Below are positions 26,116 through 34,720 of a stretch of 34,720 nucleotides of DNA, one piece after another (position 1 is the stretch's first letter; each line of letters opens with the position of its first letter). Source of the DNA: Pseudovibrio sp. JCM 19062 (lineage in GTDB: Bacteria; Pseudomonadota; Alphaproteobacteria; Rhizobiales; Stappiaceae). The position numbers and the translations under genes were made by a program. A model generated the notes under the pieces. The model was not told the origin of the DNA, made no database searches, and saw only the letters and a list, made by a program, of their open reading frames with translations. The stretch covers positions 1 to 34,720 of the forward strand of contig BAXV01000040.1 in the NCBI GenBank assembly GCA_001310715.1, in the 5' to 3' direction.

Positions 26116-26164
26116 TCAGTGATGAATGTTTATTCCACCCTTATGAAAATGAGTGATCCAGTCG

Positions 26165-27970
26165 ATGAACGATAATCGCAATATGATCGTAGCGATCGTG
26201 CTGTCGCTGGTTGTGCTATTGGGCTGGCAATTCTTTATTGCGGACCACAGTTAGAAGCTCAGCAGGACGCGCAACAGGCGCAGCTGGCAGAAGATGCACA
26301 ACAAGCCGGTTCCAGCGCACCCGTTGCCCTTCCTGAAGGTGCCTCTGGCCAAGTGGCTCCGGGCGCCGAAAGCGGGACCGCAGTTCAATCATTCGTCAAT
26401 CGCGAACAAGCATTGGCCGCATCGCCTCGCCTGACCATTGACACCCCGAGCCTTTCCGGTTCAGTCAATCTGAAAGGCGCGAAGCTGGATGACCTTCGCC
26501 TGAAGGACTACCGCCAGACGCTCGCCGAGGACAGTGAGACAGTTATCCTGTTTTCGCCAAAAGGCAGCACATCGCCATATTATGCTGAGCATGGCTGGGT
26601 TGCCGACCCAGGTACACAGGTCAATCTTCCGAATGCCGAAACCGTCTGGACGGCTGAGACTTCTGGCGAGTTGACACCATCCTCACCAATCGTTCTTAGC
26701 TGGGACAATGGCGAAGGTCTGGTCTTCACACGTACTTTCTCTGTTGACGAGAACTACATGTTCTCCGTTGAGCAGGAAGTTCAGAATAACACCGGGCAGA
26801 ATGTTCAGCTTTACCCTTACGGCCTGATCGCACGTAACGGCGAGCCGGAAACCGCTGGCTTTTTCGTTCTGCATGAAGGTCTTATCGGTGTTATCGGTGA
26901 CGAAGGCCTGCAGGAAATCAAGTATTCCAACCTGATCGAAGAAGGAAGTGTTCGCCCAGGCCGCACCGACATGGGCTGGTTGGCTTTACTGACAAGTACT
27001 GGGCTGCAACGCTGATCCCAACTCCGGGCACTGAATTCCAGCCAAACTTTTCCTATAACGCCAACACCGAGAACTTCCAGACTGATTACCTTGGTAATGC
27101 AGTTCAGGTTGCGGCTGGTGGAAATGTCACCAACTCTTCACTCCTCTATGCCGGTGCAAAGGTTACCAGTCTGATCGACGGTTATGGGGCATCCTATGAC
27201 ATCAAGAACTTCGATCTGATGATCGACTGGGGCTGGTTCTACTTCCTGACCAAGCCAATGTTCTCGGTGATTCACTGGCTCTACTCGCTGGTCGGCAACT
27301 TCGGCATCGCAATCCTTCTTGTGACTGTGATCGTCAAGGCAATCTTCTTCCCGTTGGCAAACAAGTCCTACGTCTCCATGAGTAAAATGAAGCTCGTGCA
27401 GCCGAAAATGACTGAGATCCGCGAGAAGTTTAAGGACGACAAGCAGAAACAGCAGCAAGCCATGATGGAGCTGTACAAGACGGAAAAGATCAATCCACTG
27501 GCAGGTTGTTTGCCAATGGTGATCCAGATTCCGGTCTTCTTCTCGCTCTATAAGGTTCTGTTCGTTACCATCGAGATGCGTCATGCGCCATTCTTCGGAT
27601 GGATTCAGGATCTCTCTGCTCCAGACCCGACGACCATCTTCAACCTGTTTGGCCTGATCCCATGGGATCCACCAAGCTTCCTGATGATTGGTATCTGGCC
27701 GTTGATCATGGGTATCACCATGTTCCTGCAGATGAAGATGAACCCTGCACCAGCTGAGCCTGCGCAACAGATGATCTTCACCTGGATGCCTGTACTGTTC
27801 ACCTTCATGCTGGCAACCTTCCCGCTGGTCTGGTGATCTACTGGGCATGGAACAACACCCTGTCCGTTACACAGCAGGCGATCATCATGCGTCGTCAGGG
27901 TGTTAAGCTTGAGCTTTTCGATAACCTGAAAGACACGTTCAAACGCAAGCCAAAGGAAGAAAGCAAGTAA
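26165..27970 (+). CDS. yidC: Membrane protein insertase YidC (three frame breaks)
   Basis: The corrected product is 602 residues. The first membrane helix starts [20 protein letters not shown]. It is followed by a Gln/Ala-rich linker, a beta-rich periplasmic P1 domain (about 60-350) and the five-helix insertase core with [52 protein letters not shown] and the C-terminal MRRQGVKLE. YidC inserts proteins into the inner membrane with or without SecYEG. One base is missing at each of 26242-26243, 26982-26983 and about 27823. The corrected frame ends at TAA 27968-27970. All three are likely sequence errors. Confidence 0.95.
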
Positions 27971-27998
27971 GCTTTCCTCTTTGGAGATGAACATAAAA

Positions 27999-28023
27999 AC
28001 GCGGCCTCAGGGTCGCGTTTTTT
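27999..28023 (+). terminator. Rho-independent terminator of yidC
   Basis: The 8-bp stem ACGCGGCC (27999-28006) / GGTCGCGT (28011-28018), with one G-U pair and a TCAG loop, runs into six T (28018-28023). Confidence 0.9.
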
Positions 28024-28132
28024 GCTTGAGATACCCGCTCCTCGCAGCAAAGCAGCGGTAGGGCAAACATAAAGCCGAGGCTTTGGAAAACAGCTCTCGA
28101 CCAATTCAAAATTGCAGGTTAAAAGGCAGGGC

Positions 28133-28782
28133 ATGAGCTCAGAAAAAGAATATTCAGAAGAGCAGCTGGAGGCGGGACGCCTTCTGTTTGCGCGTCCCTG
28201 GGAATTTATTACCAGCGTTAAAGAGATGCACCAGCTGCCTGTGCTGGATGGCATCGAGATTGCATTTGCTGGCCGGTCCAATGTTGGCAAGTCCAGCCTG
28301 ATCAACAAGCTAACCGGTAAGAAGGCACTGGCCCGTACGTCCAACACACCGGGCCGCACCCAAATGCTGAACTTCTTTGGAGCGGAGCACTCCATTCTCA
28401 AGATTGTCGATATGCCGGCTATGGTTATGCAGAGGCACCAAAGGGGATGGTGGACGCATGGACATCGCTCATTTTTGACTTTCTTCGTGGCCGAAGCACA
28501 TTGCGTCGTGTGTTCTCGCTGATTGACTCACGGCACGGCATCAAGAAGAACGATCTGGAAGCCATGTCCATTCTGGACAAGTCGGCGGTTCCTTATCAGG
28601 TTGTGCTGACAAAGGCTGATAAACTGAAGCCTGGACAGCTTGAGCGGGTGAAAGAAGAAACGCTGAAACTGCTCGCGAAACGTCCAGCAGCGCACCCGGA
28701 GATCATTGCGACCTCCTCTGAAAAAGGCAACGGCTTGGATGAACTGCGCGCTGAGATTGCTCAGCTGGTCAGTTACGGCTAG
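28133..28782 (+). CDS. engB: Ribosome biogenesis GTP-binding protein EngB/YsxC (one frame break)
   Basis: The corrected product is 216 residues. GTPase motifs are G1 [10 protein letters not shown]2 threonine in [13 protein letters not shown]3 DMPGYGYA (visible after correction), G4 TKADK and G5 TSSEKGNG. The family assists assembly of the large ribosomal subunit. One base is missing at GG 28417-28418, inside the G3 motif. The ATG at 28133 is preferred over an upstream TTG because AGGCAGGG precedes it and the family starts here. In Rhizobiales it normally stands between yidC and argB, as seen here apart from an EAL gene in between. Confidence 0.93.
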
Positions 28783-28790
28783 TCGATGGC

Positions 28791-28817
28791 GGCGCAGGTT
28801 TCTTGCAACCCTGCGCC
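28791..28817 (+). terminator. Possible terminator after engB
   Basis: The 8-bp stem GGCGCAGG (28791-28798) / CCTGCGCC (28810-28817) lies 9 bases after the engB stop. The following TTCCTTTGCTT is pyrimidine-rich but not a clean T run. Confidence 0.5.
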
Positions 28818-29063
28818 TTCCTTTGCTTGAGGGAAGGCTCCTCAAACATATCAGAGCCCCCTAGTCCATCCTGCAATACCGCGGATTCTACCTTATTCTC
28901 CGGTTTTACGGCGTTTTCCCCAGACACACCCAACCCCTCACTTGACCCTAGGTCATTTTACCCCTCGAATGTGTGTAGGCCATCGTCGAAGGGGAGATCG
29001 TCGGATGTCTGACAAAGACAGGCAAAAAGGCACTTTTAGAGCCAACACCGGGGAAAGGAGCTG

Positions 29064-29990
29064 ATGTATGTGCGCAGCTCCATCCGCCCGGCAGTCTTGG
29101 GCGCCGCATCTGGGCCTACGGGTTCTAGTATGCTCACCTATCTGCGGCGGTTCGCTCGTTCGTTTCCAACGCTGGCGTTGACAGGGTTGAATATTCGCAA
29201 GTGGTATCGGGCCCGTCAGTTTGGCCCGAACCCGTTGGAACGCTCTTTGATTTCTGCGTACCTGCGTGATGAGTTTGTGCTGCATTATCAGCATCGTGCG
29301 TGTGACTGACCGTAAGTTGGTTGGCGCGGAAGCGCTGATCAGGTGGGAGCATCCCGAAAATGGCCTACTTCCCCCTTCCCGCTTTATCACCACGTTGTTC
29401 CGGAGCTGCTTGGCAAGGATGTTGGGTACTGGGTGATCCATGAGGCCTGCAAAGCGCGTCGTGGTTGGGGCGATCTCGTTGATCCAAACTTCAAGATCTC
29501 CGTAAACATCTGCGCTAGGATATTTGCTGACCCTGACATCGTCTGCCGCATTCAAAAGATCCTGAAGGACACGGATACACCCGGCTATTTTCTGGAGCTC
29601 GAGGTCACCGAGTGGATTGATCTGGACCGCGCTCCGCATGCTATGAAGAACCTGCGCACGCTGCAGGAGATGGGCCTTTCTGTTGCCTTTGACGACTTCG
29701 GGACCGGTTATGCCTCGGTGAAGCACCTGCTTGACTGTCCTGTTGACCGGCTCAAGATCGACCGCAGTTTCGTTTCCGGCGTTCCGCACTCCAAACTGCA
29801 CAGTGCGACCTGCGCTCATCTGGTTGAGCTGGCACACTTGCTGGACATGGAAGTAACGGCAGAGGGCGTGGAGACCGAAGAGCAGATGCAGCTGCTGGAG
29901 AGTAGCGGCTGCACGAATGCTCAAGGTTTCCTGTTCTCGCCAGCTACCTGCGAAGATGGCTTTGCGAATTATCTGCGAGAGAGACATTAG
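29064..29990 (+). CDS. EAL-domain cyclic-di-GMP phosphodiesterase (two frame breaks)
   Basis: The corrected product is about 309 residues. After a 75-residue N-terminus of unknown type it has a full EAL domain: [18 protein letters not shown] (the EAL glutamate), [36 protein letters not shown] and AEGVETEEQ. All visible metal and base residues are present, so hydrolysis of c-di-GMP is expected. No GGDEF domain is visible. Bases are missing near 29292 (two, within His-Tyr-Gln-Pro-Ile) and at CC 29390-29391 (one). The ATG at 29064 follows AAGGAG closely, and the TGA of a 19-codon ORF (29005-29064) overlaps it as TGATG. Confidence 0.82.
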
Positions 29991-30136
29991 GCTATTTCGT
30001 CTGTTACTTGAGTAAATTCACACTGGTTCAAGTGACGGAACATTTGTGGCGTGATTATAATGCGGTTATATACCTGTCACGCAGTCTGTGTGATTTGCGT
30101 ATCAATCCATTCTTTTCTCCAGGTGTACCAATCGCT

Positions 30137-31021
30137 ATGAGTTTCTCGGAAAACAGTAATCGTGCGCATGTCATTGCCCATGCTCTCCCTTACATGCAGC
30201 GTTATGATGACCGACGTGTTGTTGTAAAGTACGGCGGCAATGCAATGGGAGACGACTCCCTTGCTCGCGCTTTTGCCCGAGATATTACTCTTCTGCGCCA
30301 GTCCGGTGTTCATCCTGTGGTCGTTCATGGTGGCGGTCCTCAGATCGGCTCCATGCTTGAGCGTCTCAACATCAAGAGCGAATTCAAAGGCGGTCTGCGC
30401 GTTACGGACCAGGCAACCGTTGAAATCGTCGAGATGGTTCTGGCTGGCTCCATCAACAAGGGCATTGTTGCCAGCATCAACCGTGAAGGTGGCCGTGCTA
30501 TTGGCCTTTGCGGCAAAGATGGTGGCATGGTCACAGCCCGCAAGCTACATCGCAAACACCGTGACCCAGATTCCAAGATTGAGGAAATTCTGGACCTTGG
30601 TTCGTGGGCGAACCTGAAGACGTGAATGCAAAGGTCCTTGACTGATCCTTGAGCGTGACCTCATTCCTGTTGTGGCTCCTGTGGCTCCGGGCCGCGATGG
30701 CGCGACCTACAACATCAACGCAGATACCTTTGCTGGTGCCATTGCTGGATCACTCAACGCGAAGCGCCTGTTGTTCTTGACCGATGTACCCGGCGTTCTG
30801 GACAAAGACGGAAAGCTGATCAAGCAGCTGACCCGTGCCGGTGCCCGTGCTCTTATTGAGGATGGCACAATCTCTGGCGGTATGATCCCGAAAGTCGAAA
30901 CATGTCTTGATGCGCTTGAACAGGGCGTTGAAGGTGTTGTTATTGTTGACGGCAAAGTTGCACATGCGTTCTGCTGGAGTTGTTTACCGATCACGGTGCA
31001 GGTACTCTGATCGTCCCTTAA
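30137..31021 (+). CDS. argB: Acetylglutamate kinase (three frame breaks)
   Basis: The corrected product is 295 residues. It phosphorylates N-acetylglutamate, the second step of arginine biosynthesis. Motifs are [52 protein letters not shown] and [18 protein letters not shown], with a C-terminal HGAGTLIVP. One base is missing at each of 30601-30602 (Gly-Phe), 30643 (Asp-Leu) and 30968 (Ala-Val). Three errors in one conserved housekeeping gene support the artefact view. The ATG at 30137 gives the standard [21 protein letters not shown] start. Confidence 0.94.
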
Positions 31022-31129
31022 GTGTGTTGCGGCCTCCAAGCCAGCATCATGCTTCGGGTTCTGATCTCATTCTGATCTTTCCTTTGAGATCCGCTGGCGA
31101 GCTTTCGCCACTTCACTTTATTGCTTGTT

Positions 31130-31177
31130 CCAGAGAGGCGAAAGACAGGCGCCTCTCTGGATATCCTAATTTTTTTT
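31130..31177 (+). terminator. Long hairpin with T tract after argB
   Basis: The perfect 11-bp arms CCAGAGAGGCG (31130-31140) and CGCCTCTCTGG (31150-31160) enclose a 9-base loop. A run of eight T follows after nine bases (31170-31177). The gap before the T run makes intrinsic termination less certain; a processing or regulatory hairpin upstream of the HAD gene is an alternative. Confidence 0.55.
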
Positions 31178-31237
31178 CCTGTTTTGCTTGGCGTCAAACA
31201 ACAAATATCGGCGGTGCTGCTCGCTGAACGGAGAAGT

Positions 31238-31956
31238 ATGACACAATCCCCATTTAACGGCGTTGAAAGCTGGATTTTTGATCTGGACAACACCCTCTAT
31301 CCTCACCACTCAAAGCTATTCGGTCAGATCGACGAGAGGATATCTGAGTTTGTCCAAAAGCTCACCGGGAAACAGGCTCATGAGGCCCGAGAGCTCCAGC
31401 TTACCTATTACAAAGAATATGGAACCACATTACGTGGCCTGATGCTTGAGCATCATATTGAGGCCGACGAGTTTCTCGAATTCGTGCATGACATCGATCA
31501 TTCGGTTCTGGACCCTAATCCGCAGCTTGCGGAGGCGATCAATCAACTGCCGGGCAAATGCTATATTTTGACCAACGGAACGCGGAAACATGCAGAGTCT
31601 GTCGCCAACCGTCTTGGGATTACTGATCACTTTGAAGATATCTTCGGCATTGTCGAAGCAGACCTTGTCCCGAAACCTGCTGCCGAGACTTACCGGCGCT
31701 TTCTTGAGAAGAATGGCATTCTCCCCAAAAACGCAGCGATGTTTGAGGATCTGTCACGCAATCTGATTGTACCAAACTCTCTTGGCATGCGGACAGTTTT
31801 GGTTATTCCAGACGGAACACGGGAAGTTTTCCGCGAAGATTGGGAGCTTTCAAACGGCACTGAGCCCATATCGACTTTGTAACTGACCATCTGGATGGGT
31901 TTCTCCATAACATCCTAAGGGAACTCAAGAATTCGGTTAATTCCTACAAAGCATGA
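31238..31956 (+). CDS. HAD-superfamily pyrimidine 5'-nucleotidase-like phosphatase (one frame break)
   Basis: The corrected product is 239 residues. HAD motifs are I: FDLDNTLYP (nucleophile and acid aspartates), II: ILTNGT, III: the lysine of VPKPAAETY, IV: FEDLSRNL. Proteins of this type, related to yeast SDT1 and PHM8, dephosphorylate pyrimidine nucleotides, and the gene often stands between argB and dapD in Rhizobiales. The frame breaks at CCC 31865-31867 (needs CCCC). After correction the tail reads HIDFVTDHLDGFLHNIL and ends at TGA 31954-31956, about 25 residues longer than the raw frame. A GGAGAAG site precedes the ATG. Confidence 0.87.
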
Positions 31957-32126
31957 TGCCCCTTGGTTTTACGTATTAACCTCCAGTAGGGGCAGTTTTG
32001 GTCAAAAATTGCAAAATTTGCGCGTAATATGGCCAAAAGAGAAAAAAATATCACGATCATCTGGACGAATGCCTATTTTCCCTTTATTGAGATTAATTCA
32101 AGAACTCATAAAGAAGGGCATTCGTC

Positions 32127-33089
32127 ATGGTTTCACTGCGCGCGCTACACGCATTCTCACTGCTGGCCAAACATGGCCGCGCCGCTCGCGCAGCAGAAGA
32201 TCTTGGTGTTACACCCTCCGCTCTGACGCACTTGCTGCGTTCGCTTGAGAATGAACTTGGCGCGGCTCTTGTTATTCGTGACGGCCGCGGCCTTGCGCTG
32301 ACTGAGGAAGGCCAGCGCCTTTCCTCCAATCTGGGCAACTCGTTTGACCAGATCGAGCATGCTGTGGAAGCCTTCCGGCGCAGAAGTCGGACTGAGCTGC
32401 GCATTTCTACCCTTTCTACTGTAGCCACCCGCTGGCTTATTCCGCGCTTGCCTGACTTTCAGGAGAAGCATCCTGACATTGAGCTGCTGATCTCGACGAG
32501 CATGCGCATGGTGGACCTTGACCGGGAAAGCTATGACTGTGCGATCCGGCTGGGGGATGGGGCGTGGCCTCATGTGGAGCGAAATATGCTCTGGCAGGAG
32601 GATCTGGTTGTTGCCTTTGCTCCCCAGCTGAGTAATGGCGACCCGAATCCAGACATCAAGCTGCTGGACAAATTGAAGCTACTTCATACATCCTCCCGAC
32701 GTGAAGACTGGCCGCGCTGGCTGAATGGTACGGGCCTGCCAACTTCCAACCAGATCTCCGGTGCCATGTTTGAGAGCCGGAATATGGCTATTCAGGCTGC
32801 TGTTGCGGGCATGGGTGCAATTGCGATTGATACCCGTTTTGTTGAGCAGGAAGTGGCCGCTGGCCACCTTGTTGTGCCGGATTGGCCGCGCCTTTCTCTT
32901 GAGAGCGGTTATTGGTTTGTCAGAAACTCCAATCGGCCGCTGACCCGTCCGGTTGCTTCTTTCCAGAAGTGGCTGATGGAGCAGTCTCAGCAGCCGATCA
33001 AGGTCCTGAAACAACCTAAATCGATAGATGAGACAACCGGAAGCCAGATAGTATTGACTTCTGGTTGGCGCTTGCGTACGCCTCGGTAA
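32127..33089 (+). CDS. LysR-family transcriptional regulator, GcvA-like
   Basis: The intact product is 320 residues. The N-terminal winged helix has LRALHAFSLLAKHGRAARAAEDLGVTPSALTHLLRSLE. The effector domain has LRISTLSTVATRWLIPRLPDF and SYDCAIRLGDGAWP, features of the GcvA/AmpR subgroup, and YWFVRNSNRPLTRPVASFQKWL near the end. The ligand and targets are unknown; LysR proteins often control a divergent neighbour, but here both flanking genes run in the same direction. An AGAAGGG site precedes the ATG. It interrupts the usual HAD-dapD adjacency. Confidence 0.88.
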   Translation: MVSLRALHAFSLLAKHGRAARAAEDLGVTPSALTHLLRSLENELGAALVIRDGRGLALTEEGQRLSSNLGNSFDQIEHAVEAFRRRSRTELRISTLSTVATRWLIPRLPDFQEKHPDIELLISTSMRMVDLDRESYDCAIRLGDGAWPHVERNMLWQEDLVVAFAPQLSNGDPNPDIKLLDKLKLLHTSSRREDWPRWLNGTGLPTSNQISGAMFESRNMAIQAAVAGMGAIAIDTRFVEQEVAAGHLVVPDWPRLSLESGYWFVRNSNRPLTRPVASFQKWLMEQSQQPIKVLKQPKSIDETTGSQIVLTSGWRLRTPR

Positions 33090-33129
33090 CTCTAATTCGT
33101 AACCCAATAAATGTGAGAGTCTGCCGCCA

Positions 33130-33980
33130 ATGAGCCAGATTGATCTTGCGGCCCTTGAGGCCACCATCAACGCTGCGTTTGATGACCGTGACAATGTAAA
33201 CACCGACACCACTGGTGACGTGCGTGATGCTGTAAACACCGCACTGAACCTGATGGACCACGGTAAGCTGCGTGTCGCAGAGAAAACCTCTGGTGATTGG
33301 GTCGTAAACCAGTGGGTGAAAAAAGCAGTGCTGCTTTCATTCCGCCTGAACCCGATGCAGATCATCAAAGGTGGCCCGGACGAAGCTCCGTGGTGGGATA
33401 AAGTTCCTTCCAAGTTTGACGGCTGGAGTGCTATTGATTTTGAAGAAGCTGGTTTCCGTGCGGTTCCTGGCTCCATCGTTCGCCGTTCTGCTTTCGTCGG
33501 CAAGTCCGCAGTTCTGATGCCTTCCTTCGTAAACCTTGGTGCTTACGTGGACGAAGGTACCATGGTTGACACTTGGGTGACTGTTGGTTCCTGTGCCAGA
33601 TCGGCAAAAACGTTCACCTTTCCGGCGGTGTTGGCATTGGTGGTGTTCTTGAGCCGCTTCAGGCTGGCCCTGTTATCATTGAAGACAACTGCTTCATTGG
33701 CGCGCGTTCGGAAGTTGTTGAAGGCGTGATCGTGCGCGAAGGTGCAGTACTGGCGATGGGCGTGTTCATCTCCGCGACCACCAAGATCATCGACCGTAAC
33801 ACCGGTGAGGTTTTCGTGGGTGAAGTTCCTGCGTACTCCGTTGTTGTTCCGGGCACCATGCCAGGTAAACCACTGCCAGACGGCACCCCAGGCCCAGGCC
33901 TTGCCTGTGCGGTTATTGTGAAGCGCGTTGATGCACAGACCCGTTCCAAAACCTCTGTGAACGACCTGCTGCGCGACTGA
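33130..33980 (+). CDS. dapD: 2,3,4,5-tetrahydropyridine-2,6-dicarboxylate N-succinyltransferase (one frame break)
   Basis: The corrected product is 283 residues. It succinylates tetrahydrodipicolinate in lysine and diaminopimelate synthesis. A helical N-terminus is followed by a left-handed beta-helix with hexapeptide repeats ([29 protein letters not shown], then [15 protein letters not shown] and [12 protein letters not shown]). The C-terminal block is [10 protein letters not shown]. One base is missing at CC 33596-33597, where Cys-Ala-Gln-Ile needs CCC. It is normally essential for peptidoglycan, so the break is probably an error. Confidence 0.95.
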
Positions 33981-34004
33981 TTTTTTGATCAAATCTGATC
34001 AAGG

Positions 34005-34034
34005 AAAGCCGGGGCAAATGCTCCGGCTTTATTC
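34005..34034 (+). terminator. Rho-independent terminator of dapD
   Basis: An 11-bp stem runs AAAGCCGGGGC (34005-34015) / GCTCCGGCTTT (34020-34030), with one G-U pair and an AAAT loop. It is followed by a T-rich ATTCTTTG. Confidence 0.85.
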
Positions 34035-34132
34035 TTTGTATGCATGCATTCTTTTCTGAACACATATACTCAAGATGCTTGTTGCTTCGCAGGAGCGCAT
34101 GGGTATATTGCGCTTAGAATTTGCGAGGCCCC

Positions 34133-34593
34133 ATGAATAAGAACAGCAATCTGCACAAGCTTGTCTTCAAGCTGGACCCACATGACTGGCACGGCATTGA
34201 GAGTGAAACTGTGTGGGTGCGCTCACTCGGTGGCAATCGCTATAAGCTGGAAAATACGCCCTTTTTTTTGCCTGCGGCGTTGCCAATGGCGATGAGCTGC
34301 TTGCCAACAGAGAAAGAGGGCAGCTTGTCTTTGACCGGGTTGCCAAGCCTTCCGGAAACTCCACCTACCGGATTATGGTGGAAGAGACCACACAGCCCGA
34401 AGAATTTGCCAAACAATGGGGCAAGCTGGAGAAGCTTGGTTGCACATGTGAAGACATTGATGCGGACCCACCGCTGTTCAGCGTGGACGTTCCTGTGTCT
34501 GTCGATATCCATGCGGCCTACTCGATCCTTGAAGAAGGGGAAGGTCTTGGTATCTGGGCATTTGAAGAAGGTCACTGCGGGCATCAGGTCTAG
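34133..34593 (+). CDS. DUF4265 domain protein (one frame break)
   Basis: The corrected product is about 152 residues. It matches the DUF4265 pattern as I recall it: KLVFKLDPHDWHGIESETVW, GGNRYKLENTPFFA, GDELLANRERGQLVFDRV, KPSGNSTYRIMV and the C-terminal LFSVDVPVSVDIHAAYSILEEG. Function is unknown; the family is cytosolic with no catalytic motif that I can name. Frame is lost at T34262-34269 (8; six fits the family best). The ATG at 34133 is preferred over a TTG at 34121. Confidence 0.75.
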
Positions 34594-34720
34594 CCTCCTA
34601 CCAGATCCAAGCTGACAACGACGATTATCACCGCGTGGTTTTCCATGCGGTGTTTTGGTCTGAAGCCCGCTTAAACGGGTGGAGCAAGGCGGGCAGGCTC
34701 TGCCTGCGCTACTTGTTAGG
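34594..34720. other. Right-edge sequence with short inverted repeats
   Basis: A plus-strand frame (Tyr-Gln-Ile-Gln-Ala-Asp, Val-Val-Phe-His-Ala-Val-Phe-Trp) is open to the edge but has no start and no recognisable family. Two short palindromes are present, CCCG/CGGG near 34667-34680 and GGCAGGC/GCCTGC near 34692-34706. I make no call on this stretch. Confidence 0.3.

Noticed and set aside
27138..27848. A 236-codon minus-strand ORF opposite yidC
   Set aside because: It lies entirely antisense to the conserved YidC core, and its His/Glu-rich composition is a shadow of membrane-helix codons.
1..34720. CRISPR arrays, insertion sequences, prophage or integrase genes
   Set aside because: I saw no regularly spaced repeats, transposase motifs, phage genes or attachment-site duplications on reading the window.

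Overview
The window looks like a piece of an alphaproteobacterial chromosome, most likely of the Rhizobiales/Stappiaceae type (Pseudovibrio-like). That placement is inferred from a RirA-type iron regulator, a HemP gene, the L34 and RNase P protein sequences, the neighbourhood engB-argB-HAD phosphatase-dapD, and a moderate base composition that I judged by eye. No database search was possible.

A property of the data dominates the reading. About two thirds of the protein genes carry one or more single-base frame breaks, including rpmH, yidC, engB, argB and dapD, which are normally essential and single-copy. Nearly all breaks sit at homopolymers: one or two extra bases in A/T runs of 7-8, and one missing base in runs of 2-4. 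I read these as sequencing or assembly errors. Such genes are annotated as one CDS over the corrected span, with the break positions stated.

Layout. 1-1375: end of a thiamine transporter ATPase (thiQ) and a glutathionyl-hydroquinone reductase. 1660-3178: an iron block with rirA, a decayed TonB-system remnant, and a 55-residue HemP gene whose promoter overlaps a TGA-N9-TCA palindrome of the RirA-operator type. 3202-7906 (minus): a complete five-gene branched-chain/hydrophobic amino acid ABC transporter, livG-F-H-M-K order. 8225-10306 (minus): kynU-kynA for tryptophan catabolism. 10645-13630: a Nudix hydrolase, a divergent polar amino acid permease and binding-protein pair, and a glutathione S-transferase. 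13852-17781 (minus): a tightly packed five-gene redox operon of unknown function, consisting of a Rieske/FMN glutamate-synthase-like protein, two tiny membrane proteins, a ferric-reductase-like cytochrome b fused to a second Rieske domain, and a membrane-anchored cysteine-motif protein. 18247-20793: mogA, a nitroreductase, and an M19 dipeptidase. 20858-20933: tRNA-Arg(ACG). 21127-25068 (minus): an orphan histidine kinase, and a MerA-like disulfide reductase paired with a TVP38 membrane protein. 25515-28782: rpmH-rnpA-yidC-engB. 29064-34593: an EAL phosphodiesterase, argB, a pyrimidine 5'-nucleotidase-like HAD protein, a LysR regulator, dapD and a DUF4265 protein.

The most promising candidate for an undescribed system is the operon at 13852-17781. 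It has two Rieske clusters, a predicted two-haem membrane cytochrome, an FMN/[3Fe-4S] glutamate-synthase-like core with no amidotransferase domain, and a conserved-cysteine membrane protein. Together they would form an electron-transfer chain whose substrate cannot be read from sequence.
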